The position numbers and the translations under genes are program-made. The notes beneath the pieces are model-generated. The model did no database searches, was not told the DNA's origin, and worked only from the letters and a program-made list of their open reading frames with translations. This document shows positions 1 to 8,757 of a stretch of 62,068 bases of DNA, one piece after another. The stretch is from Chloroflexi bacterium 54-19 (GTDB lineage Bacteria; Chloroflexota; Chloroflexia; Chloroheliales; Chloroheliaceae), in assembly GCA_001898225.1 (NCBI GenBank), contig MKTJ01000033.1, forward strand, positions 1 through 62,068, written 5' to 3'. Positions within the stretch are counted from its first letter, which is position 1. Each line of letters opens with the position of its first letter.

Positions 1-37
1 ATACCACAAACGTTATCAAATGCCAAACTTCCCGGTT

Positions 38-147
38 CCCTCTAACTTCTGCCCTCTGCCCTCTGCCCTCTGCCCTCTGCCCTCTGCCCTCTGCCTTCTG
101 CCTTCTGCCTTCTGCCCTCTGCCCTCTGACTTCTGACTACTAAACAC
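38..147. repeat. Heptameric repeat array, pyrimidine strand
   Basis: The stretch is built almost entirely from 7-base units of the form CTGCCCT, CTGCCTT and CTGACTT, ending in ACTAAACACT. It is one of many arrays of this family in the window. It lies just upstream of the tRNA-Gly promoter. No reading frame here looks coding. Confidence 0.9.
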
Positions 148-155
148 TTTTGACA

Positions 156-184
156 TTGACAAACAAAAGGCGGGTTGTTATAAT
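156..184 (+). promoter_or_regulatory. Consensus sigma-70 promoter of tRNA-Gly
   Basis: TTGACA at 156-161, a 17-nt spacer and TATAAT at 179-184 match the housekeeping consensus exactly. A second TTGACA lies directly upstream at 150-155. The predicted start near 191 is a few bases before the tRNA at 197. The strong match fits a stable-RNA gene. Confidence 0.85.
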
Positions 185-196
185 TCGCGTTGTATT

Positions 197-269
197 GCGG
201 GAGTAACTCAGTTGGTAGAGTACCTGCTTCCCAAGCAGGCTGTCGCGAGTTCGAGTCTCGTCTCCCGCT
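197..269 (+). tRNA. tRNA-Gly (anticodon CCC)
   Basis: The acceptor stem GCGGGAG pairs with CTCCCGC at 262-268, followed by a U discriminator. The D-loop region (AACTCAGTTGGTAGAG) and the T-arm (GCGAGTTCGAGTCTCGT) are canonical. The anticodon loop is TTCCCAA, giving anticodon CCC, which reads GGG glycine codons. CCA is not encoded. The length of 73 nt fits. Confidence 0.97.
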
Positions 270-367
270 TCTTATTTTTTCATAAACCTATTTTAAGCCC
301 TTTTTAAAACTTTATTCCAGATTCGGCGCGCAGCCAAGCCGGTGAACAGGTGTAAACAGGTTTCCAA

Positions 368-2602
368 ATGCCGCCTGCCTTCAAATTATTTTCAAATGTC
401 CGATTTGCCCGTCCCACTTCCAGCCCGTTGCTAACCCAACCCGCCACTTCGCCCGTTGCCCTGGACTCCACCCTTTTTAACCGTCAAAATCTCTTTTTCT
501 GGCTAAAAACCCTTTCAGTCGTCCTGGCCCTCTTTATCGGGGTCTTTTTGGTGACCCTGCCGAGCCAGACCTATTCAAACAACCCTTACAACGACCAGTA
601 CGGCGGTATTTCGGGCATGTACGGCACCGAGAAATTCCCCGACGGTACGGCCTATCTCTGGATGACCCCGCAGTCGGCGTTGCAATACAACCGGATTGCC
701 CGGTACGCCCCGGTCAACTTACGCCTGACCGCCAACCTGAGCCGCCCCGCCGGGGTCGAACCCGCCGCCATCGAGGTCTACGAAAGCACCGTTGACCCGC
801 CCTCGGAGCCGCGCCTGGTCACGACCCTGCACAGTACTGCCAACGGTATCACGGACTATTACCTGACGGTCCCGGCCCGGCCCGAAGGGGGCGAGGGGCT
901 AATCCTGACTTTTAAGAGCAACAGTTTCACCGTCCCACCCGACACCCGAAAGCTCGGCTTTATCTTCCTCCATTCCGAACTGAGCCTGGGTAAGAGTCAC
1001 CTCCTGCACCTGTTCTGGCCCCAACCCTACTGGGTGGCGGGGCTGCTCCTGCTGCTGATAGTGTCGGCCTGGGCGTTCCGGGCCGGGCTGAACTGGCTGG
1101 AAACTTTTCTGCTGGGGGCGCTCAACGCGACGGTCCTGGTGACGATGGCCGCGACTACCTACACCCGGAGCTGGTGGCTGCTGGGCGCGGCGGTAGCGCT
1201 GGCGGGGGTCTTCGCGGGAAAAGTCTGGTGGGACAGGAGACAACAATTGGGAGCCGGGGCCGGAAAAATCCCGGTGGAAAAAGCGGCCCGGCGCACGTTT
1301 TTGTTTATCCTGGCGGGGTCGGTGGCCCTGGTCGGCTTCTTCCTCTTTAGCGGCGACGAACACGCCTTTGACATAAACTTTTTCAATACCTGGAGCCGGG
1401 CCATCAACGAAAACGGCCTCTGGAACATCTACCAGTACAGCAACGCCCACTATTCCGGCACGACCATGAACTATTTCCCCTTTATCCCGTTCATGCTGTC
1501 GGTCTATAACCTGGTGGTCTACCCGCTCGGTCTCCAGGGCAACAACCTGGTCTGGCGCATTTTTAGCTCGCTTTTGTTCTTTGGGACGGTGCTGCTGGTC
1601 TACCTCCTTTTCAAGGCCGACAAAGAGACCGGGCTGACCAAATCGGCCTCGACCCCGGCCCCAAACCCGACTCCGCAAGAGGGCGAAACGGGGAAACCCA
1701 GAAAGGGGAATCTCGACCTCCTGATTGTGGTCGCTTTCAACGCGGCTATCTTCGTGAACCCGGCCATCTGGGGCCAGTCGGACATCATCGCGACCTTTTT
1801 ACTGGTTCTCTGTTTTTATTTGGTCTGGAAAGAAAAGCCGCTCTGGGGAGGCTTCTGGCTGGGGATGGCCTTCATGTCGAAGCCGCAAATCTGGTTCCCC
1901 CTGCCCCTTTTAACCTTTCTTTTAATCCAGAAGTGCGGCTGGAAAAAGACCCTCCAGGGGTTAGCGATAGGGGCGGTCGTGAGCGTAGGAATGTTCGTGG
2001 TCTATTTCGGGGGCCAGTTCGACCTGTTCGTGCGCTTCTTCGGGCAGACCGAGTTAGCCGGGGCTTATAACAACGCATGGATTACCGACTCGTTTAACCT
2101 GAATTTTCTATTGCTCGGCTATGCCAATATGGCGGTGCCGCTCTGGGTCAGTCTGCCGGGCTTTGCCCTGGCCGGGGCGACCCTCCTGGGAATACTCTAC
2201 ACCACCTTTCTGCGCGGCCCGCGCGAGAAACCGCAGGAGCATTACAGTTTCGCGAGTGGCCTGCATATCACGGTCGTTTACACCCTCCTGATAAAGATGA
2301 AGGAGCGCTACAACCTCTACGGGCTGCCGCTAATCGGGCTGGCCGCGATGAAGGAGAAGCGGCGTTTGCTGGTGCCGTTCTTCCTGGTTAGCTGGCTGCA
2401 CCTTGTTTCGACGCTGGTCGGTCTCTACCAGTACAACAAGGTCAGCAACCGGACGGTCCTGCCGGCCAATTTTATGTGGTGGAGCGACATCCTGAGCCGG
2501 GAGGAAACCCGCCGGGTGCTTTCCGCCGCCAGCCTGGTGCTGCTGGTCTGGCTGCTTTGGCTTTATTTTAGAGGGCAGAAGGCAGTAGATAGAGGGCAGT
2601 AG
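368..2602 (+). CDS. GT-C-type membrane glycosyltransferase-like protein
   Basis: This is a 744-residue polytopic protein with a first membrane helix at about residues 43-66. A long extracytoplasmic segment follows, then about ten more hydrophobic helices. It carries DEHAFDINFFNTW near residue 330, WGQSDIIATFLLVL near 465 and a conserved SKP segment, all typical of lipid-linked sugar transferases of the GT-C fold (GT39/GT87/DUF2029-like). It probably transfers mannose or a similar sugar from a polyprenyl carrier outside the membrane; the substrate cannot be read from sequence. The Shine-Dalgarno site at this ATG is weak, so the start is uncertain. The last ten or so codons (ending KAVDRGQ) and the stop lie inside a heptameric repeat array. 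Confidence 0.7.
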   Translation: MPPAFKLFSNVRFARPTSSPLLTQPATSPVALDSTLFNRQNLFFWLKTLSVVLALFIGVFLVTLPSQTYSNNPYNDQYGGISGMYGTEKFPDGTAYLWMTPQSALQYNRIARYAPVNLRLTANLSRPAGVEPAAIEVYESTVDPPSEPRLVTTLHSTANGITDYYLTVPARPEGGEGLILTFKSNSFTVPPDTRKLGFIFLHSELSLGKSHLLHLFWPQPYWVAGLLLLLIVSAWAFRAGLNWLETFLLGALNATVLVTMAATTYTRSWWLLGAAVALAGVFAGKVWWDRRQQLGAGAGKIPVEKAARRTFLFILAGSVALVGFFLFSGDEHAFDINFFNTWSRAINENGLWNIYQYSNAHYSGTTMNYFPFIPFMLSVYNLVVYPLGLQGNNLVWRIFSSLLFFGTVLLVYLLFKADKETGLTKSASTPAPNPTPQEGETGKPRKGNLDLLIVVAFNAAIFVNPAIWGQSDIIATFLLVLCFYLVWKEKPLWGGFWLGMAFMSKPQIWFPLPLLTFLLIQKCGWKKTLQGLAIGAVVSVGMFVVYFGGQFDLFVRFFGQTELAGAYNNAWITDSFNLNFLLLGYANMAVPLWVSLPGFALAGATLLGILYTTFLRGPREKPQEHYSFASGLHITVVYTLLIKMKERYNLYGLPLIGLAAMKEKRRLLVPFFLVSWLHLVSTLVGLYQYNKVSNRTVLPANFMWWSDILSREETRRVLSAASLVLLVWLLWLYFRGQKAVDRGQ

Positions 2603-3016
2603 GCAGAGGGCAGTAGGCAGAGGGCAGTTTTTAGTGTTCAGTGTTTAGTTTTTAGTAGCCGGGTTTTAGCGACCTGGCGAGTATTCCGCTCCGTTTGTCA
2701 TTCCGAACCACTATTTCCCCTTATCACGCCTTCGGCTGCGAATACCATTATTTTCATTACAAGCGTACCCCCTTGTCATTCCGACTGGCCTTCCCTTGTC
2801 ATTCCTCGACTGCGCTCGGAATGACAATTAAATGACCACGCCAAACGCCAACGGCGCTACACCTGACAATTACAACCGTACTATTCGCCAATGGCGCTGC
2901 CCACCGGCTAGATTCCTCGACTGACCTCTGACCTCTGACCTCTGACCTCTGACCTCTGCCCTTTGCCTACTGCCCTTTGCCTACTGCCCTCTGCCCTCTG
3001 CCTACTGCCTTCTAAA
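2569..3016. repeat. Gene-free region with purine and pyrimidine heptad arms
   Basis: A purine-strand heptad arm (AGGGCAG, AGGCAGT units) runs from 2569 to about 2625 and continues as TTTTTAGTGTTCAG units. A pyrimidine-strand arm (CTGACCT, CTGCCCT, CTGCCTA units) fills about 2928-3014. Between them are TTCCTCGACTGCGCTCGGAATGACA-type palindromic sequence and other short repeats. The arms are potentially complementary. I see no gene in the 495 bases. Confidence 0.85.
2795..2828. repeat. Dispersed CGGAATGACA palindromic repeat
   Basis: CATTCC...CTGCGCTCGGAATGACA forms a short imperfect inverted repeat. Related copies are at 13831-13874, 25363-25387, 32414-32458 and 39529-39573. When translated it gives the familiar spurious peptide HSERSEES seen in many bacterial genomes. 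Confidence 0.75.
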
Positions 3017-3097
3017 TTTGCAAACCAGGGTGTTTGTGAGAAACTTGTGTTATACCTTCTATTTCAAATCTGAGGGCCTTTCAAGGAGGAATGCGCC

Positions 3098-4072
3098 ATG
3101 AAAGCAGTCTTGTGTAAGGAATATGGTCCACCCGAGAAACTGAGCGTGGAAGAAGTGCCCGACCTCACACCCGGCAAAGGCCAGGTGGTCGTGGCGGTCA
3201 AAGCCTGCGGGGTCAATTTCCCCGACACCCTGATTATCCAGGGCAAGTACCAGTTCAAGCCGCCGCTGCCCTTCTCGCCGGGCGGAGAGGTGGCCGGGGT
3301 GGTGAAGTCGGTCGGCGAGGGTGTCACGAACGTCAAGCCGGGCGACCCGGTGATTGCCTTCGCCAGTTGGGGCGGGTTCGCCGAGGAAATGGTGGCCGAG
3401 GCCGCGCAGCTTATCCCGATACCGCCGGGGCTCGACTTTCCGACCGCCTCGGCCTTTGTCCTGACCTACGGCACCTCTATCCATGCCCTGAAGGACCGCG
3501 CTCAGATTCAACCGGGGGAGACCCTGCTGGTGCTGGGGGCAGCCGGGGGAGTCGGGCTGTCCGCCATAGAAATTGGCAAAATCCTGGGGGCGCGCGTGAT
3601 TGCCGCCGCTTCGAGCCAGGAAAAACTTGATGTCTGCCGCGAACACGGCGCGGACGACCTTATCAATTACGCCACCGAAGACCTGAAGGAGCGGCTTAAA
3701 GAGTTGACCAACGGCAAGGGCGTGGACGTGGTCTACGACCCGGTCGGCGGGAGCTATTCCGAAGTGGCCCTGCGCAACACGGCCTGGAACGGGCGTTACC
3801 TGGTGATTGGCTTTACCGCCGGGGATATTCCACGCATCCCGCTCAACTTGCCGCTGCTCAAGGGCTGCTCCATCGTGGGGGTCTTCTGGGGCGCCTTCGC
3901 CGGGCGGAACCCTGGCGGAAACCGCCGCAACCTGCTCGAACTGCTCGGCTGGCTCAGAGAGGGCAAGCTCAAACCCTACATCTCGGCCACCTACCCGCTC
4001 GAAGGGGCGGCCCAGGCTTTGCAAGAGATAATGGACCGCAAGGTTAAGGGGAAAGTCGTCCTCCTGACCTGA
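3098..4072 (+). CDS. Zinc-independent NADPH:quinone oxidoreductase (MDR superfamily)
   Basis: The 324-residue protein has the medium-chain reductase layout: an N-terminal GroES-like domain (MKAVLCKEYGPPEKL, CGVNFPDTLIIQGKY) and a Rossmann domain with LVLGAAGGVGLSAIEIGK near residue 150. The structural and catalytic zinc cysteines of alcohol dehydrogenases are absent, as in QOR/zeta-crystallin enzymes. These usually reduce quinones or enones with NADPH in the cytosol; the natural substrate is unknown. AAGGAGG ahead of the ATG supports the start. A hairpin terminator follows at 4100-4148, so it is probably monocistronic. Confidence 0.85.
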   Translation: MKAVLCKEYGPPEKLSVEEVPDLTPGKGQVVVAVKACGVNFPDTLIIQGKYQFKPPLPFSPGGEVAGVVKSVGEGVTNVKPGDPVIAFASWGGFAEEMVAEAAQLIPIPPGLDFPTASAFVLTYGTSIHALKDRAQIQPGETLLVLGAAGGVGLSAIEIGKILGARVIAAASSQEKLDVCREHGADDLINYATEDLKERLKELTNGKGVDVVYDPVGGSYSEVALRNTAWNGRYLVIGFTAGDIPRIPLNLPLLKGCSIVGVFWGAFAGRNPGGNRRNLLELLGWLREGKLKPYISATYPLEGAAQALQEIMDRKVKGKVVLLT

Positions 4073-4099
4073 GTTGGGGTTTTAGCCTGTCAGGATAGG

Positions 4100-4148
4100 A
4101 AAAGGATTAAGATTTAACCTTTTATGGGTAGAATTTTAATCCTTTTTT
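4100..4148 (+). terminator. Rho-independent terminator after quinone oxidoreductase
   Basis: AAAAGGATTAA at 4100-4110 pairs with TTAATCCTTTT at 4136-4146, and the stem runs directly into a T-run. The stem is AT-rich and the loop is long (25 nt). Confidence 0.55.
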
Positions 4149-4275
4149 CAATTCTGCCGTTGCAAACGGTGCTATCCTATAAGGAGAAGTGTTTTTTCAA
4201 ACCAACTTCACGAATTATAGAAAGGAACCCGACAACTCATGTAAAGTTGCCACCACAATCAGGGGAGGTGTGAGA

Positions 4276-5202
4276 ATGACCTCAAAAAACATGGTAATAA
4301 CCGTTTCACGCGAACACGGTAGCGGCGGTCGCCAGATTGCCCAGGAAGTCGCCCGGAAACTGAAATTTACCTATATCGACAGTCAAATCATCCGGCAGGC
4401 CACCCAGCAGATGGGCATCTCGGCGGGCGAACTGGCCGATTTTGACGAAAGAATCGAACCCCAACTCGACCATATCACCGAACTACTCAGCCGCCGCCAC
4501 GCCAGCGAAAACCATATCTCTATCAGCGAAGCCCTGGTGCCGGACCGCTACCCCAGGGACTACGGCTCACGCAGCGCGACCGCCCTGGCCGAGGCCGACC
4601 CCTCGCTCGAAAAACGGGCCGCCATCCAGAAAGGCTATCACGAACTGGTCGCCGGGCTAATCCGGGAGGTAGCCGCCAAGGGGCGGGCGGTCATATTGGG
4701 ACGCGGCTCCCAGTTCCAGCTTAAAACCCGGCCCCATACCCTGCACATCCATATCGGCGCGCCGCTCGAATACCGCATCCCGCGCCTGGTGGCCCTGCAA
4801 AATATCACCCCGGAGGAAGCCGAGAAAGCTATCCGCGATATTGACGCCCAGCGCGAGAGCTATACCCGGCGTCTCTACCAGACCGACTGGCGCAACCCCT
4901 ATCATTATCACCTGGTCTTGAATACGGCCCACCTGCCGCTGGAAACTGCCGTGGCAACCGTGGTCAACCTGGCCCAGCACCTGCCAGAGGTCCAGCCGAC
5001 CGCCGAGGTCCATTCGACTTACGACCGCCTCAACCAGGAAAGCTACACTTTGAAGGAAGCCGCCGAACTTTTCTGGATTAGCCCCGACATTTTGAAGCAG
5101 GAAGCCTACAAGGGGCGGTTAAAAGTGAGCGTGGTCGACCACCAGGTCCACCGCATCAGCCGCGACGCCCTGCTGGAATGGCTGCACCGGAATACGGGGT
5201 AG
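4276..5202 (+). CDS. Cytidylate-kinase-like protein with C-terminal HTH
   Basis: With the ATG at 4276 the protein has 308 residues. That start has AGGGGAGGTG upstream; a GTG 87 bases earlier in frame has poor spacing. The N-terminal domain begins ITVSREHGSGGRQIAQEVARKL, a P-loop typical of the cytidylate-kinase-like (AAA_26) family, with YIDSQIIRQATQQMG and VILGRGSQFQL segments. The last 55 or so residues (SYTLKEAAELFWISPDILKQEAYKGRLK) resemble an excisionase/MerR-type helix-turn-helix. The fusion suggests a nucleotide-responsive DNA-binding protein, or a kinase carrying a small binding module; which of these is unknown. The stop codon TAG abuts a heptad array. Confidence 0.75.
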   Translation: MTSKNMVITVSREHGSGGRQIAQEVARKLKFTYIDSQIIRQATQQMGISAGELADFDERIEPQLDHITELLSRRHASENHISISEALVPDRYPRDYGSRSATALAEADPSLEKRAAIQKGYHELVAGLIREVAAKGRAVILGRGSQFQLKTRPHTLHIHIGAPLEYRIPRLVALQNITPEEAEKAIRDIDAQRESYTRRLYQTDWRNPYHYHLVLNTAHLPLETAVATVVNLAQHLPEVQPTAEVHSTYDRLNQESYTLKEAAELFWISPDILKQEAYKGRLKVSVVDHQVHRISRDALLEWLHRNTG

Positions 5203-5520
5203 AAGTAGTCAGAGGTCAGAAGTCAGTAGGCAGTAGCCAGAGATTAGATGGGACAAGAGGGCAGTAGTCAGAAGGCAGTAGCCAGAGATTAGAGGGCAGA
5301 AGGCAGTAGTCAGAGGTTAGTTTTGGACAAGCCCTATCCCTATGGGCGCGAGTGTAATTGAGGAAGCATAGGGTCTTTGGCGAAAATCACGGGTTTTTCT
5401 GAAAGGGGAGTTTCGTGGCTTTTACGCCTCCGTAAGATATAAACAATTTCCCTGGTTCCCTCTGGCTACTGACCTCTGCCCTCTGCCTACTGCCTACTGC
5501 CCTCTGCCTACTGCCTACTA
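5203..5520. repeat. Heptad arrays filling the gap between kinase-like gene and rqcH
   Basis: A purine-strand arm (AGTCAGA, AGGCAGT units) covers 5203-5322. A unique centre of about 135 bases follows, then a pyrimidine-strand arm at 5458-5520. Both flanking genes, which converge here, take their TAG stop codons from the edge of the arrays. No gene and no clear terminator are visible. Confidence 0.85.
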
Positions 5521-7446
5521 ACTCCCCTTCTTATCCCGGCGATTGTTAAAGGACTGGGGCTTGATGTTGATGGAGCCGTTCTCCTGGCTGTAGGTGACCA
5601 GGCCGGGGTGCGGCCCCTTGACCTTGCGGATATAGCGCTGGGGCGCGTAGACCACTTCCACCTTCGTGCTGGTCCGGCCTTTCGAGTAATACGCTGCCAG
5701 GCCCGCCGCCATTTCGAGGGTCTTTTCCGGCACCTCGCGCCCGCCCGTCTTGATGATAACGTGCGAACCGGGCATCCCCCGTGCGTGGAGCCAGGTATCG
5801 ACCTTCTCGCCCAGTTCGAAGGTCACGAAATCGTTGTGCAGGGCGCTTTTCCCGACATAGATAGTGAAACCGTCCGGCGAGACATAGGTCGGGGTCTGGG
5901 GCAGTTTGCGCTTTTTGACGCGAGGGGTTTTGCTCCTGGCTTCGCCGGGAGCGGAGGCCCCGTAGCCGTTCTCGGCCAGTTCCGCCCGGATACTCGTCAC
6001 GTCCTCGAACGACTCGGCGTTTTCCAGGGCCGTCAGCATTTCATCAAGATAGCTAAGCTCGTAGCGGGCTTCTTCTAATAGCTCCGGCACCCCGGCCATA
6101 GCCTGGCGGGCCTTGTCGTACTCGCGGAAGTAAGCCTGGGCGTTCTCGCTCGGCTTGCGGTCGGGGTCGAGGGCGATTTTCAGGCCATCCACCTTTAGCT
6201 CGGTCTGGCCGGGCTGCAACTCCCACAGATGCGCGTAAATCGCCTCGCCCTTGCGTTTGAGTTCCTCGGCGCTTTCGGCCTTTTTGAGCGAGGTCTCCAT
6301 CGAAGCGGCCCGGCGGCGCAGGCGGTCCTGGTGGACCTCAATCTGGGCTGCTACCTGGGCCTTGCGCTGGGACTGCCCGCCAATCGCCTCGGTCTGGCCG
6401 TAAAATTCCTCGGCGGCGCGGCTGACCGTCTCGACCGTCTCCGGTTCGAGGCCCTTCGCCCGGAACTGCTCCATGCGGTAGGGCGCGAAAGCCAGGATTT
6501 CCTCGTCCTCGTCCCGCACCACGGACGGCTCGAAATCCTCCCGGCGCGGCAGCACGTGCGGGTTGAGCGGTTTTAGGAGGGCCCGCATTTCGCCGTAAAG
6601 GGCCTCCCAGCGCTGGAACTCCTTCAACTTCACTTCAAGAGCGGCCTGTCCCGATAGCCCCTTCGCGGCCCCGACCCGGTAGGCCAGTTCGCGGGCCAGT
6701 TGCGGCCCCACCCCGCTAAAGGTGCTGACCAGGGTCTGCCAGAGCGAGTTTTCGGGCTGCTTCTCGGTCAGTTCGCTCATTTTGCGCGAGAAACTGGCCG
6801 GGCTTTCGAGGTGAAAGGCTTGCTTTTCCTGGGGCGGCGGGGCGATATAGGGCTGGTGCGGTAGAATCAGGCGGTAGCGGTTCTTGCTCGGCGCGACCCG
6901 TTTGATGGCGTCCATGATGACGCCTTCCTCGCTCAAAAGCATAATGTTGCTGTGACGGCCCATCATCTCGACCACCATTTTCGAGCGGTAAATCTCAAAG
7001 TCGCCGCCTGGTTCTTCCTCGTCCTCGTCGTCCCCGGTGTCGGGCAGGTCATGGCCTTCGGCCAGGCCGGGACGCTGCCCGGTGGCCTCGAAGTGCGGTT
7101 TTTTGCCCGCCGGGAACTTCTTCTCGAAAGTGAGGAGCATAATCCGCTCGAAGGGCAACTGCTCGACCTCGGTCAGGATGGCGTAGCGGAGGTATTTGCG
7201 CAGCAGGAGCAAAAACGGGGTGAACTCGCCCGGTTGCTGGCTGGCCTTCTCGGTCAGGAGGTGCAAGCGGGCGTTCTGGGCGTCCGCCGACATCAAAAAC
7301 TGGACCCGCTGGTGTTTGAGCGAGTTATAGACTTCGAGGACCACCGAAAGCGGCCCGGTCGGAATAATCTTCTGGATGCGGCACCCCTGGGCCATTTCAT
7401 CCAGTTCGGCCCGGATAGCCGCCAGGGCCAATGCGTCAATTGTCAT
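5518..7446 (-). CDS. rqcH: Rqc2 homolog RqcH (NFACT family)
   Basis: This 642-residue protein has the NFACT-N domain (MTIDALALAAIRAELDEM), VVEMMGRHSNIMLL, a central helical coiled-coil region and a C-terminal NFACT-R domain with FTIYVGKSALHNDF and ARGMPGSHVIIKTGG. RqcH binds obstructed 50S subunits with peptidyl-tRNA and drives addition of alanine tails that mark stalled peptides for degradation. The position matching the DR pair essential in Bacillus RqcH reads ER (E100-R101). An acidic insert at about residues 110-150 precedes YRSKMVVE. AAGGA ahead of the ATG supports the start. The TAG stop lies at the edge of a heptad array. Confidence 0.9.
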   Translation of the reverse strand: MTIDALALAAIRAELDEMAQGCRIQKIIPTGPLSVVLEVYNSLKHQRVQFLMSADAQNARLHLLTEKASQQPGEFTPFLLLLRKYLRYAILTEVEQLPFERIMLLTFEKKFPAGKKPHFEATGQRPGLAEGHDLPDTGDDEDEEEPGGDFEIYRSKMVVEMMGRHSNIMLLSEEGVIMDAIKRVAPSKNRYRLILPHQPYIAPPPQEKQAFHLESPASFSRKMSELTEKQPENSLWQTLVSTFSGVGPQLARELAYRVGAAKGLSGQAALEVKLKEFQRWEALYGEMRALLKPLNPHVLPRREDFEPSVVRDEDEEILAFAPYRMEQFRAKGLEPETVETVSRAAEEFYGQTEAIGGQSQRKAQVAAQIEVHQDRLRRRAASMETSLKKAESAEELKRKGEAIYAHLWELQPGQTELKVDGLKIALDPDRKPSENAQAYFREYDKARQAMAGVPELLEEARYELSYLDEMLTALENAESFEDVTSIRAELAENGYGASAPGEARSKTPRVKKRKLPQTPTYVSPDGFTIYVGKSALHNDFVTFELGEKVDTWLHARGMPGSHVIIKTGGREVPEKTLEMAAGLAAYYSKGRTSTKVEVVYAPQRYIRKVKGPHPGLVTYSQENGSINIKPQSFNNRRDKKGS

Positions 7447-7458
7447 TTCAGTTCCTTA

Positions 7459-7536
7459 GTGGTTAGTAGTCAGAAGCCAGAGGGCAGTAGCCAGTTTTAT
7501 ATTCCCGGGTCTCTGCCTTCTGCCTTCTGGCTACTT
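7459..7536. repeat. Short heptad array with purine and pyrimidine arms
   Basis: AGTGGTTAGTAGTCAG-type purine units at 7459-7493 are followed by a 17-base centre and CTGCCTTCTGCCTTCTGG units at 7511-7536. The two arms could fold back on each other. The array sits in the 5' region between the divergent rqcH and deacetylase-family genes. Confidence 0.75.
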
Positions 7537-7547
7537 TCCCCCACGTT

Positions 7548-7576
7548 TTACGCCTATTGTTTTTTCGTGGTATTAT
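7548..7576 (+). promoter_or_regulatory. Putative promoter of the deacetylase-family operon
   Basis: TTTACG at 7548-7553, a 17-nt spacer and TATTAT at 7571-7576 give a plausible sigma-70 promoter. The predicted start near 7583 is upstream of the ATG at 7618 and also of the alternative ATG at 7597. Confidence 0.4.
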
Positions 7577-7617
7577 AACTCAAACACTTGGCATAAATGG
7601 CATTTTCGAGGACTATT

Positions 7618-8757
7618 ATGCAGCCGGAACCTGACGCAAAACCCACTCCCCAATTGACGCTTCTCTACGGACCAACCTTGCTGGCCTACGACTTCGGCCC
7701 GGAGCATCCTTTTAACGCTACCAGGGGCCGCCTGACCGTCGAACTCATGCGCGAGACCGGACTGCTCGACGCCCCCGGCGTCAAGGTCGTCCCCCCTGTC
7801 GAGGCCGACCGGGACGACCTGTTTGTCTTCCACACCAAAGAATTTGTCGATTTTGTCCAGAACGCCTGCGTGAAAGGTTACGGTTACCTGGACGGCGGCG
7901 ATACCCCCGCCTTTGAAGGGTGCTACGATGCCGCCCTGACCGTGGTCGGCGGCTCCATGCGAGCGATTGACCTCGTCATGACCGGGCAGACCCGCTATGT
8001 CTTCATGCCGGTCGGCGGTCTTCATCACGGCCATCCGAGCCGGGCCAGCGGTTTTTGCATCTTCAACGACATCGCCATCGCCATCAAAAGGTTGCAGCAG
8101 CAGTACGGGGTCAAACGCATCGCCTATATCGACATGGACGCCCATCACGGCGACGGGGTGGTCTACGGCTTTTACGACGACCCCTCGGTCCTGACGATTG
8201 ATTTTCACGAGGATGGCCGCTATCTTTTCCCCGGTACCGGCGAACTCCACGAAACCGGGCGCGGCAACGCGGTCGGCACCAAGATAAACATCCCGATGCC
8301 GCCTTTCAGCAGCGACCAATCTTTCTTCTATGTCTTTGACGAGGTGGTCCCGGCGGCTATACGCAGCTTCAAACCGGAGATCATTTTACTGGTCTGCGGG
8401 GTGGACGGGCACGGCGGCGACCCCCTGACCGATATGAACTACTCGACCGCCAGCTATCTCCACGCCGTCACCCGCTTGCGAGAGTTAGCCGCCGAACTGT
8501 GCCAGGACCGGTTGGTGGTCTGGGGCGCGGGCGGCTACGACCCGGCGACCTGCGCCCGGTGCTGGACCGGGGTCGGGGCGGCGTTGGCCGATTACAACCT
8601 GCCCGACTTCCTGCCCGAAAACTGGCGGCAGCACTTTTTGAAAATGACCGGCGAAGAAGCCCCGGTCGGTCTCCACGAAAACTACACGTCCGATAATACC
8701 TTTCCGCGAGTCGAAAAGATGGTTGGCTGGCTTAAAATGAAAGTGTTGGAGGTTTGA
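7618..8757 (+). CDS. Histone deacetylase / AcuC-family hydrolase
   Basis: The 379-residue protein belongs to the class I deacetylase (arginase-deacetylase) fold. It shows GPEHPFNATR near the N-terminus, GGLHHGHPSRASGFCIFNDIAIA with the catalytic His pair, YIDMDAHHGDGV with Asp/His zinc ligands, and a C-terminal GGYDP. Bacterial relatives deacetylate acetyl-CoA synthetase (AcuC), acetylpolyamines or other small amides; the substrate here is not known. An ATG seven codons upstream (7597) is possible, but GAGG precedes the chosen start. It overlaps the next gene by one base (TGATG), so the two are translationally coupled. Confidence 0.85.
   Translation: MQPEPDAKPTPQLTLLYGPTLLAYDFGPEHPFNATRGRLTVELMRETGLLDAPGVKVVPPVEADRDDLFVFHTKEFVDFVQNACVKGYGYLDGGDTPAFEGCYDAALTVVGGSMRAIDLVMTGQTRYVFMPVGGLHHGHPSRASGFCIFNDIAIAIKRLQQQYGVKRIAYIDMDAHHGDGVVYGFYDDPSVLTIDFHEDGRYLFPGTGELHETGRGNAVGTKINIPMPPFSSDQSFFYVFDEVVPAAIRSFKPEIILLVCGVDGHGGDPLTDMNYSTASYLHAVTRLRELAAELCQDRLVVWGAGGYDPATCARCWTGVGAALADYNLPDFLPENWRQHFLKMTGEEAPVGLHENYTSDNTFPRVEKMVGWLKMKVLEV

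Noticed and set aside
3059..4024. 321-codon open frame on the minus strand
   Set aside because: It is the complement of the quinone oxidoreductase gene and has no Shine-Dalgarno or family motif.
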